The notes under the pieces are model-generated. The model saw only the letters and a list, made by a program, of their open reading frames with translations, searched no databases and was not told where the DNA came from. Below, one piece after another: positions 7,865-14,573 of a stretch of DNA of 18,392 nucleotides. The DNA comes from CAYUST01 sp041908765. GTDB lineage: Bacteria > Patescibacteriota > Gracilibacteria > Absconditabacterales > Absconditicoccaceae. Where the stretch lies: assembly GCA_041908765.1 (NCBI GenBank), contig JAYREU010000006.1, positions 1-18,392 on the forward strand, given 5' to 3'. A program made the position numbers and the translations under genes. Position 1 is the first letter of the stretch. Every line of letters starts with the position of its first letter.

Positions 7865-8038
7865 CTAGATGCTATATTTCTTTCTAAACTCAGAAAAGTC
7901 AATACTGTGAGAGCGTTCGTTTCTTTCATACTTTTCAAGCAATTGGAGAGTTTCTAGATCATTAACCTCTCGTAGCTCTTCTCGTAGTTGTATGATAAGT
8001 TCTTTTGTTTGTGGCGTAGTAGTAGAGCTTGCGTCCAT
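7865..8038 (-). CDS. small uncharacterised protein (57 aa)
   Basis: ATG at 8038 opens 57 codons ending at TAG. The product is strongly charged and amphipathic, with many Glu, Lys and Arg (KELIIQLREELREVNDLETL, LLEKYERNER) and a final SIDFSEFRKKYSI. It looks like a helical or coiled-coil peptide. The size and shape would suit an antitoxin or adaptor, but no toxin partner is adjacent and I do not recognise a family. It is on the same strand as the PhoH-family gene and ends about 105 bases upstream of it. There is no Shine-Dalgarno and no TGA codon. It could be a chance frame, but its composition is protein-like. Confidence 0.5.
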   Translation of the reverse strand: MDASSTTTPQTKELIIQLREELREVNDLETLQLLEKYERNERSHSIDFSEFRKKYSI

Positions 8039-8221
8039 GATGATAGGAGATGATTTCTAAAAAACTTGGGACTATTTTTATAGTGGTATAAGAAGATCAT
8101 AAAGAAGTGTGACATACAATTTTGGAAACAAGGATACGTATTGTGTCATCATCAAATTTATTCTTGTCTTCTTCCCCAGAAAAACCACTATACAAATAGT
8201 TTATTCGCTCACGTTCCTTTT

Positions 8222-8893
8222 ATGTGTATCTTCCTCGCCCTCCCAACTGCCACCTGATATCTCCTCTGATCCAACAGAGATGAGCAAATCACCAGAGCAA
8301 CTGATATTGAAGTCACGAGAGACAGTGCAAGAACATGTTCGTATGTCAAAGATCTTGTCTCAGGAGGGACATGGCTTGCCGTGCATGAAAACTGAATCTA
8401 TGCCGTATTGCTCAATGCACCTTCGCTAGGGACAGCAGGACCTTTTGCTACGAGAGGCATGATGGCTTTGCGCGTGATGGAGCGATGTACGGCATGAAAT
8501 AATCTCTCGATACTCACTACCAAGATACAGCAAGAGTTGCCTCGAGAAACCTATAGATCATGTATTTTTGCTATCGGTGGTATGCAAGAAAACATACTCC
8601 AACATACCGTTTTCACGCGACAGACCCAGACGAAACAACTCACGAACCAAGCGCATACGTGATCACTTTTTCTAAGTTCTCCCAACTTATATTCAGCCGA
8701 TGGGCATGACAAACGAGCTCAAGAAAGTACACGTGTTGTACCAACTACAGAATCATTGAAGACGTTTATGTCTTCACATATCTATGATGTGCACAATCCT
8801 TTGTGTATTGTAGAAGACAACGTCGGGACGAGGAGTACGAGCATCATCACCGTAGATGAGCACGTACGTTATGCGTATGAAATACGTGCATAA
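8222..8893 (+). CDS. NRDE-family (TANGO2-like) protein
   Basis: With TGA read as Gly, a 223-aa frame appears here that no standard-code reading shows. The N-terminus is MCIFLALPTATGYLLGSNRDE, an exact fit to the NRDE/TANGO2 family. In that family the protein starts at Met-Cys and the Asn-Arg-Asp-Glu motif (residues 18-21) follows within the first strands. The family's DLVSGGTW element comes soon after, then a beta-rich alpha-beta-beta-alpha-like body (YAVLLN, GPFATRG). The biochemical role of the family is unsettled; eukaryotic TANGO2 has been linked to secretory organisation and to lipid and heme handling. Normal family length is about 230-280 aa, so this is a full though short member. Five TGA: 8255, 8267, 8393, 8495, 8660. 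Stop TAA; a terminator follows. The start is fixed by the conserved MCI. Confidence 0.88.
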
Positions 8894-8941
8894 CCTACAA
8901 CCTATACGTCCACTTTTCTCATTGCAAAACAGCTCTAAACC

Positions 8942-8962
8942 ACTACTTTATGAGTAGTTTTT
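8942..8962 (+). terminator. intrinsic terminator after the NRDE-family gene
   Basis: Stem ACTACT (8942-8947) with AGTAGT (8953-8958), loop TTATG, then a T-run. A second AGTAGTTTTT follows at once. The stem is short, so termination may be partial before the TPR lipoprotein gene that begins 21 bases later. Confidence 0.55.
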
Positions 8963-8982
8963 AGTAGTTTTTCCGTTGCTTC

Positions 8983-9972
8983 ATGAAACAGTTCGGTATG
9001 AAATTACTCGTAGGTATCTCGTGTTTGTTTTTGCTGTCGTGATGTACAGCCAACGAAGCTTCACGCAAGCTCAATGATGCATGAGTTGCCTTGTACAACG
9101 AAGGGAAGTATACTGAAGCATTGGCAAAATTTGAAGCTGCACTCGCTGCAAGTGATAGACTCAAAGAGGCACATTACAACAAAGGACTCACGCTCTATGC
9201 ACTCGGTCAATACGAACAAGCACTCCTCAGTTATGATGCTGCATTAGCTCGTGACAGCAACTATGTCCAAGCATTGGCTGACAAAGGATTGACGCTTAGT
9301 CAACTCGGCAAACACGAAGAAGCACTTACGTTTTTTGATCAAGCACTCGAGGAGTCTCCCACTGATATGTTTGCTCTCAACAACAAATGATTCACCTACT
9401 ACAAAATGGGGGAGTACGAAAAGGCAATCGAGCTCTATGATCAAGCACTCACGACCGATCCACAGTTTGGCAAAGCGCTTTCCAACAAAGCAGTTGCCCT
9501 CGCAGATCTCGGTAAATATAGTGAAGCATTACCCTTGTTTGATCAAGCAATTGCCCAAGATGCGACGGACTTTCTCAACTACTACAACAAAGCAACGGTG
9601 CTGAGTGATATGTGATTCAAAGCAAAATCAGAAAATACCTCAGGTGCCTGAGATATCTCTCAGCAAGCAATCAGTCTCTTTGACAAGACCTTAGAACTCA
9701 ATCCAGACTATATAGATGCAATTGTGTATAAAGCCATTACGCAACTGGATCTCAAAAAATATCAAGAAGCACTAGATACCCTAGATGTAGCAATTGCGCT
9801 TGAGCCCACATATGAGAATGCATGGTACTACAAAGCACAGAGCTATGCAGCCATGGGCCAAAAACAAAAAGCAATCGACGCCTACAAAATGGTCTTGGAT
9901 ATCAATCCTTCCAACCAGTATGCCAATCAAGAACTCTATGATCTCGACCCTACTTCCTTTCAATTAGAATAG
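8983..9972 (+). CDS. TPR-repeat lipoprotein
   Basis: The 329-aa product starts with a lipoprotein signal (KLLVGISCLFLLSGC, modified Cys21). The lipobox Gly is a TGA codon (9040), so the signal exists only under code 25. About eight tetratricopeptide repeats of 34 residues follow from residue ~27 to ~320, each with the usual pattern (NKGLTLYALGQYEQALLSYDAAL). The sixth repeat carries an insertion (KSENTSGAGDISQ). TPR arrays form a helical scaffold for protein partners; here it would sit on the outer face of the cell membrane, but the partner is unknown. Five TGA in all (9040, 9082, 9388, 9613, 9649); stop TAG. A second in-frame ATG at 8998 gives an equally good signal peptide, so the start is uncertain by five codons. 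It is spaced 6 bases from the next gene. Confidence 0.92.
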
Positions 9973-9978
9973 TCGACT

Positions 9979-10752
9979 ATGAACAATCATCTCCAAGATT
10001 TTTTCCAACGCGATAGTCTGCCCACAGACATGCAACCTTCATTTATAGAGCACATGCTCGAGCATATCGATCTGGCAATTGCTCGTGGACAGAGGTGTCT
10101 GATTTTGACGTTGACCAAAAAATCATCTGAGGAAATCACCAACTTCATGCTCACCAAAGGCTACAAAACTTTTTATTTACACAGTGAGATTGACACCATA
10201 GACCGTTGGGAGATCATCAAAAAACTCAAAGCCTGAACGATTGATATCCTCGTAGGTATCAACTTGCTTAGAGAAGGTATCGACCTCCCTGAGGTAGGAT
10301 TTATTGCCATCCTCGATGCAGACCATGAATGATTTTTGAGATCATCGACCGCATTGATTCAAAATATCGGTAGGGCAGCGAGAAATCCGCACAGTGAAGT
10401 AGTGCTCTATGCCGAGCATTTCACCGATGCGATGGTCAAATCATTGCGAGAAACCTATCGTAGAAGACACACCCAAGACGCCTACAATCAAAAACACGGT
10501 ATCACCCCAGAGAAAGCTATCTCTCAAATCAAAAATCTCGATGTCGTCAAAACCGACGAGATGATTCAAAAGCATACGGAGTACGAGCTGGTGAAAAGTG
10601 GCAAAGTCAAAAGACTCAAACGCATGACCGCCAAAGAAAAACAACTCATTCAAACGGGTCTCAAAGAACAGCTCGACCTCGCTATCAAAGAGCGAAGATT
10701 CGAAGATGCTGCTTCGATTAGAGATCAATTGGTGCAGTTGGACGAAGGGTAA
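9979..10752 (+). CDS. UvrB C-terminal portion only (helicase domain 2 plus UVR motif)
   Basis: The 257-aa product matches the last third of UvrB, the damage-verifying helicase subunit of the UvrABC excinuclease (normally ~660 aa). Visible motifs are TLTKKSSEEI, FYLHSEIDT, VGINLLREGIDLPEV, AILDADHEGFLRS and IGRAARNP. A linker with AYNQKHGITPEKAI follows, then a terminal UVR motif (LAIKERRFEDAASIRDQL, about 225-255) that binds UvrC or UvrA. Two TGA (10234, 10330); the second is the invariant Gly of E-G-FLRS. The N-terminal ATPase domain 1, Walker A and damage-binding beta-hairpin are all missing. The frame begins 6 bases after the TPR gene with TCGACTATG, and its first ~20 residues have no clear UvrB match. 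It could be a split gene, a functional single-domain protein, or a remnant that has kept its frame. Stop TAA. Confidence 0.9.
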
Positions 10753-10802
10753 TGCAAATAATCAAAATGACAAATGTACAAATATCCAAATAATAGATGA
10801 GG

Positions 10803-10830
10803 TTGCACTCAATGTCAATTTCCCTATATT
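10803..10830 (+). promoter_or_regulatory. possible promoter of the nucleotide pyrophosphohydrolase gene
   Basis: TTGCAC (10803-10808), 16 bases, then TATATT (10825-10830, five of six matches to TATAAT). It is 20 bases upstream of the ATG, giving a very short leader. The -35 match is weak. Confidence 0.3.
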
Positions 10831-10849
10831 TGAATAAAGTGTTTTATCA

Positions 10850-11404
10850 ATGCATGAAATTATGTCGACAGTTATTCCAGAACCGCAAGCACTCAACGAT
10901 GTGCACGCATTTCATGCATTATTTGGTGCATATGTCGGTGCTATGCCTGCTATCCCAGCGCAAGATATCTGTGACTTGAGAATCAACCTGTTGCAAGAAG
11001 AGCTCAATGAGTTGGCAGAGGCAATCCAAAACAAGGATATCGTCGAAGTAGCTGATGCGTTGACGGATCTCCAATATGTACTGAGTGGAGCAGTATTGGC
11101 GTTTGGGCTCCAAGACAGATTTGCTGCACTCTTTGCTGAGGTACAACGCTCCAATATGAGCAAGGCATGTACTACGCTCGAAGAAGCAGAAGCTACTGCG
11201 AAATGGTATCTTACGGAAAAAAATATGGCGAGTAGTATCGTAGAAAAGGACGGCAAGTATATCGTATTGAGAGCAGGTGATAGCAAAGTGCTCAAGTCAA
11301 TTGCCTATAGTCCAGCACAACTTGCTCCGCTCTTGCAAACTCCTGGAGAGGAAACTCCAGGCTTCAGAGTTGACGCACTCCAAGAGACGCCTCAAACGCA
11401 CTAA
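10850..11404 (+). CDS. MazG/PRA-PH-type nucleotide pyrophosphohydrolase
   Basis: The 184-aa all-alpha product carries the signature of the MazG/phosphoribosyl-ATP pyrophosphohydrolase-like superfamily. The metal-binding E50-E51-x2-E54 lies in LLQEELNELAEA, followed by E66 and D69/D73 in VEVADALTDLQYVL. A later VQRSNMSKA matches the phage/bacterial subgroup that hydrolyses (d)NTPs or related nucleotides to the monophosphate and PPi. No other histidine-biosynthesis gene is present, so house-cleaning of nucleotides is more likely than HisE function. The C-terminal ~50 residues (KYIVLRAGDSKVL) recall the short tail seen in this subgroup. No TGA codons are used. A second ATG at 10862 could be the true start. 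Stop TAA. Confidence 0.82.
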   Translation: MHEIMSTVIPEPQALNDVHAFHALFGAYVGAMPAIPAQDICDLRINLLQEELNELAEAIQNKDIVEVADALTDLQYVLSGAVLAFGLQDRFAALFAEVQRSNMSKACTTLEEAEATAKWYLTEKNMASSIVEKDGKYIVLRAGDSKVLKSIAYSPAQLAPLLQTPGEETPGFRVDALQETPQTH

Positions 11405-11433
11405 TATTGATTTTTCTTCACTACCGTTGCACT

Positions 11434-12216
11434 ATGCCCAAAAAGATCATATACAAAACTGCAGAGCAAGTGGAGCACATCCGTCATGCGGGCAAGCATT
11501 TGACTATTTTGCTCCGTGCGTTGGTTGACCAAGCACAGCCATGAGTTGCTTTGTTGACGCTTGAAAAACGAGCAGAGGACTACCTGCAAGCACATCAGCT
11601 TACGGGGTCATTCAAGGGCTATCAGGGCTATCCAGCTAATCTCTGCCTCTCGGTGAATAGTTGCGTCGTCCATGGCATACCCGACGAAACCATCCTCATG
11701 CCCGGAGACCTCCTCAAAATAGATGCGGGTGTGACCTATCAAGGTATGATTGCAGACTCTGCAGTGAGTGTTGTTATTGGAGGACGAGCTACCAATCCAC
11801 AGGCAACCCAACTTATCATGGCTACCAAAGAAGCATTGGACGCAGGTATCAAAACCATAGTGATAGGGGAGAGTATGTTTCCTTTCGGTGAAACCGTGTA
11901 TAATATGCTCACGCAACGCGGTTGTGCGGTCATTAGACAGCTCACAGGTCACGGCGTATGAACCAGTGTCCACGAAGGTCCCTATATTTACAATCGACCC
12001 TACCACGAACTCCGTCAGCAGTATCGAGAACCAGGTCTCGTCGTTGCTCTCGAGCCTATCACCGCACAGACGAGTGAGACGTTTATAGAGAAACAAGGAG
12101 TGCCACGAAATCTCTATACCCATGGAGGAGACTTGTGAGCACAACGAGAATATACGATTGCCTGCACTGAGCATGGCATTGAGATACTCGCAGGTGTGAC
12201 CACTATTGATCGATAG
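11434..12216 (+). CDS. map: methionine aminopeptidase, type I
   Basis: Removes the N-terminal Met from nascent proteins. The product is 260 aa, typical for type I enzymes. The five metal ligands are all visible: D97 (KIDAG), D108 (IADSA), H173 (TGHGVG), E207 (ALEP) and E239 (REYTIA). The substrate-side His is seen in CVVHGIPDE. Three TGA (11542, 11959, 12136) encode Gly; the second is the last Gly of the invariant GHGVG. The start at 11434 gives a family-like N-terminus (KTAEQVEHIRHAGK) and is preceded by TTGCACT without a Shine-Dalgarno. Stop TAG. It follows the pyrophosphohydrolase gene by 29 bases and precedes grpE by 25, so the three probably form an operon. Its substrate is prepared by deformylase acting on the product of the formyltransferase encoded at 14574-15782. 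Confidence 0.96.
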
Positions 12217-12241
12217 TATTTACTAACAAACCAACATACCT

Positions 12242-12817
12242 ATGACAAAAGACACTACCACCCCAGAGGAGGCAACTACTCCCATCGATGAAACAACTCC
12301 CACAGCTGCAAATGAAAACGACGAACTCCTCCAACGTATCCAAACACTTGAGAAACAACTTGCTGAAAGCCAAGAAATCACCAAAAGAGCTCAATCTGAC
12401 TATCTTCGTCTCAAATGGGATATGGATGCACTGATCGAGAGAACCAATCTTGCCAACGCCCAGCTCAAAGATGATACGTTTGTCATCGTTGCTCAAAAGG
12501 TACTTCCCTGAATTATGCAACTTCAGCAAACATTACAACACATTCCTGGAGAATTGGCAGAAAGTAGCCTTGCAGAGGGTATTCGTATGAGTTATCAAAA
12601 AATCATGAGTGAACTTGCAAGTTTGGGGATAGAAGAACATATCCCGCTCGTCGGCGGAGAACTCGACCTCATGCGTGAAATCCCCTTGTCCACACAACCT
12701 ACCGATGATGAAGCACTCAAACAGAAGATCTGTGCAGTTGCTCAAAATGGATTTATTTATACCAAAACTGATCCTCAAAAGGTTATTTTACCTGCAAAGG
12801 TATTTATCGGTGAGTAA
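12242..12817 (+). CDS. grpE: GrpE, nucleotide exchange factor of DnaK
   Basis: GrpE releases ADP from DnaK in the Hsp70 cycle. The product is 191 aa, of normal length. A disordered Thr/Glu/Pro-rich N-terminus (residues 1-28) leads into a long coiled coil (LLQRIQTLEKQLAESQE, continuing through YLRLKWDMDALIERT). Then comes the GrpE four-helix section with GIMQLQQTLQ. The C-terminal beta-wing shows the GFIYTKTDPQKVILPAKVFIG ending that defines the family. One TGA (12509) encodes the Gly at the start of the helical bundle. The start is preceded by ATACCT, again without a Shine-Dalgarno. Stop TAA. dnaK and dnaJ are not adjacent. Confidence 0.93.
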
Positions 12818-12841
12818 GTAGACACAAAAGTAGACAAAAAT

Positions 12842-12869
12842 TTGACAAATAAGCAAATGTGCTTATAAT
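12842..12869 (+). promoter_or_regulatory. near-consensus sigma-70 promoter of the DUF4215 protein gene
   Basis: Perfect TTGACA (12842-12847), a 16-base spacer, and perfect TATAAT (12864-12869). This is the best promoter in the window. Transcription would begin near 12876, giving a leader of about 125 bases before the ATG at 13001. Confidence 0.85.
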
Positions 12870-12880
12870 TTTTTTAGTTA

Positions 12881-12961
12881 TCCAAATCATTTTAGAAATA
12901 AAATAGGTTTGGATTAACTGAATAATCCAAAAAAAAATCATGCTAATTCGTTTTTTTTGGA
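12881..12961 (+). promoter_or_regulatory. 5' leader with mutually exclusive hairpins
   Basis: Four segments alternate in complementarity: A 12881-12888 (TCCAAATC), B 12906-12916 (GGTTTGGATTA), C 12923-12937 (TAATCC then nine A), D 12951-12961 (eight T then GGA). A pairs with B (8 bp, one G-T). B also pairs with C (TTGGATTA/TAATCCAA, 8 bp). C can pair with D through its A-run and TCC. Either A-B plus C-D, or B-C alone, can form. A short frame (12940-13086) overlaps the downstream start. The layout resembles an attenuator or structural switch; no known riboswitch class is recognised. Confidence 0.55.
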
Positions 12962-13000
12962 AATTCAGGCTATCACTTTATATACACAAACAAAACTACC

Positions 13001-13963
13001 ATGACCATACTGCTATTGGGCTTCATGCTCTGATTGTGAGACAAACTAAGATGGATGCTGTGGAGCTACCTAGCAGTTTCTTGTAGTGTTGGCGCAATTT
13101 TTTTGTTGGGATCACAGGCACAAGCTGCCTATATAGGTAACTATTGTGGCGACAATAGACTCGTAGAGTCAGAAGAATGTGATGATGGTAACTACGTCAA
13201 TGGTGATGGATGCGATTACAATTGTCATCTCGAGGAAGGTGTAGCTACAGGCACCGTCAGTACGGGTACGGCTATTGCTACTACCACAACTACTCCTGTC
13301 ACTACTAAGCCAACATATTATGGAAAAGTATATCGCTCAGGGAGAGTCAATGGAGGGAAGTGAGGTACCGCAATTGCACCCTACTTCAATGCACTCACAA
13401 CACTCCACAAGAATCCCAAATATGTCTTGGCTCCCTTTTTCAAAGGTAATCTTCCTGTAGTCTATCAGTATATCGCAACTACTCTCACCCCACTTTCTGC
13501 TGACAAACAACACGCTAAACTTAGTACGTTCCTTACTAACATCAAAAAACTCAATGCAAACTGGTTGCTCATACAATACGATATTGATGTCGTCACATTA
13601 GTAGAAGTGATTGAAGCTATACTCAAAAAACTCAAGACACCAAGTCTCACAAATTTGACTCAACCTGACCAAGTTGTAGGAAACTATGGACCGACTCCCA
13701 TGCCAAAGGACGATCTCATTCGTACAAAGGTTTTGAATGAACCTAGTACTGATAAGGGAAGCGCTGTCTTGTTTAGTATCGATGAGGATGTAGCATACAC
13801 CCATATTGACTGGCATTTCAACAATGAAGTATATGGTTGTTCACATGATCAATGTAAGAACATGGTACACTATGTTCCTTCTGGTAAACAAGAAGTTCGG
13901 GCTACAATTTCCGTCAAAGGTGGTGAAGTCTACTATGACACCACAACATTAATTGTTCCCTAA
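13001..13963 (+). CDS. exported protein with a DUF4215 cysteine-rich motif
   Basis: The 320-aa product begins with a hydrophobic N-terminus (TM or signal peptide, about residues 18-36) and a possible cleavage after AQA near residue 42. One DUF4215 (Myxococcus-type cysteine-rich) repeat follows directly, residues 49-79. It shows the hallmark C-G-D, E-E-C-D-D-G-N, G-D-G-C and C pattern. A Thr/Gly-rich linker (residues 80-105) leads to a ~200-aa domain I do not recognise, with a final beta-rich segment containing a CxxxxC pair (GCSHDQC). The likely location is the cell surface; the function is unknown. Three TGA (13031, 13037, 13361); stop TAA. ATGs at 13025 and 13055 are alternative starts. It has its own strong promoter and structured leader and is followed by a terminator, so it is a single-gene unit. 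Confidence 0.83.
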
Positions 13964-13999
13964 GCAATTAATAACCTACCAGACATCTCTTTTCAAGAA

Positions 14000-14031
14000 A
14001 GAACCTCATTTACCAATGAAGTTCTTTTTTT
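14000..14031 (+). terminator. intrinsic terminator of the DUF4215 protein gene
   Basis: AGAAC-TCATT (14000-14010) pairs with AATGA-GTTCT (14015-14025) with one internal C/A mismatch and loop TACC, followed by T7. It lies 36 bases after the stop codon. Confidence 0.88.
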
Positions 14032-14061
14032 GAAAATATATTATATCATCAAAATAAAAAA

Positions 14062-14133
14062 ACGGCAACATAAACATATTCCTCGTTGTCTGCTGTATAA
14101 CATGGCTCAATAAGCCAAATATTTTGTTGCCGT
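14062..14133 (-). ncRNA. 72-base stem-loop, possible small RNA or terminator
   Basis: A perfect 9-bp outer stem, ACGGCAACA (14062-14070) with TGTTGCCGT (14125-14133), continues into A/T pairing. It encloses a second hairpin, TGGCT/AGCCA (14103-14107, 14113-14117). On the minus strand the stem is followed by TTTTTTATTTT (14051-14061), which gives it the look of a transcript 3' end. No minus-strand gene ends here, so a free-standing small RNA is possible. A TATAAT on the plus strand at 14154-14159 has no good -35 box. Confidence 0.4.
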
Positions 14134-14174
14134 ACGAGAAGTTAAAAAACACGTATAATTTTATCATTGTAGTT

Positions 14175-14234
14175 ATGCGAAAAATAGCTATAGTGCACGC
14201 GTTTCTCATTTCTATTTTATTCTTTTTTTTGTAA
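14175..14234 (+). CDS. possible 19-aa hydrophobic peptide
   Basis: ATG to TAA encodes MRKIAIVHAFLISILFFFL, a positively charged start followed by an unbroken hydrophobic stretch. It ends six bases before the ATG of the next gene, a spacing that would allow translational coupling. It could be a real micropeptide, a leader peptide, or an accident of a T-rich leader. Nothing further supports it. Confidence 0.25.
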   Translation: MRKIAIVHAFLISILFFFL

Positions 14235-14240
14235 GAGACA

Positions 14241-14525
14241 ATGAATAACACTTGGTATGTAATTTTGTTTGGTATCGCAGCAGTTTTGCTCGTTATGTCA
14301 TGGCCAACTATAGATGATTATCTTGATAGTATGGATACCAACTGGTACGTTAGTCCAAATGCTGGCAAGAACGATAAGCCTGCGACTGATACTGGTGCAA
14401 CCGTTGAAACGGGTGCAGTGGTTGATACAGGTGCTGCTGTTGCATCTGGCACAACCGATACAGGTGCTGCTGTAGAGGCAGCAGTTGAAGTTGTTGCAGA
14501 GGCAGCTGTTGCTACAGGAAACTAA
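14241..14525 (+). CDS. small membrane-anchored protein with T/G/A-rich tail
   Basis: The 94-aa product has one N-terminal membrane segment (about residues 4-21, YVILFGIAAVLLVMSW), a short aromatic and acidic stretch (DDYLDSMDTNWYVSP), and a low-complexity outer part. That part is built of repeated DTGA, ETGA and VDTGAAVA units and ends in Ala/Val/Glu. The same style of tail ends the thioredoxin-fold lipoprotein at 5493-6020. I do not recognise a family. The orientation, with the repeat region outside, is inferred from the tail composition. No TGA codons are used despite about ten glycines. Stop TAA; a strong bidirectional terminator follows. Confidence 0.75.
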   Translation: MNNTWYVILFGIAAVLLVMSWPTIDDYLDSMDTNWYVSPNAGKNDKPATDTGATVETGAVVDTGAAVASGTTDTGAAVEAAVEVVAEAAVATGN

Positions 14526-14540
14526 GACATCTACCTTTCA

Positions 14541-14571
14541 AAAAAAACCATCTCTTGGAGATGGTTTTTTT
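14541..14571 (+). terminator. bidirectional intrinsic terminator
   Basis: CCATCTC (14548-14554) pairs with GAGATGG (14558-14564), loop TTG. Seven A flank it on the left (14541-14547) and seven T on the right (14565-14571), so it works in both directions. It separates the small membrane protein gene (plus) from the converging YidD-Fmt gene (minus), whose stop lies at 14574-14576. Confidence 0.92.
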
Positions 14572-14573
14572 AT

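Noticed and set aside
8079..8192. Perfect 9-bp inverted repeat TATAGTGGT/ACCACTATA flanking ~95 bases upstream of the NRDE-family gene
   Set aside because: Real in sequence, but the arms are far apart, the region between is featureless, and this length can arise by chance.
10912..11295. 127-aa minus-strand open frame
   Set aside because: Antisense shadow of the pyrophosphohydrolase gene, rich in Ser and Ala because of the codons opposite.
11608..12174. 188-aa minus-strand open frame
   Set aside because: It is antisense to map, whose catalytic residues are all present; the antisense product is unlike a protein family.
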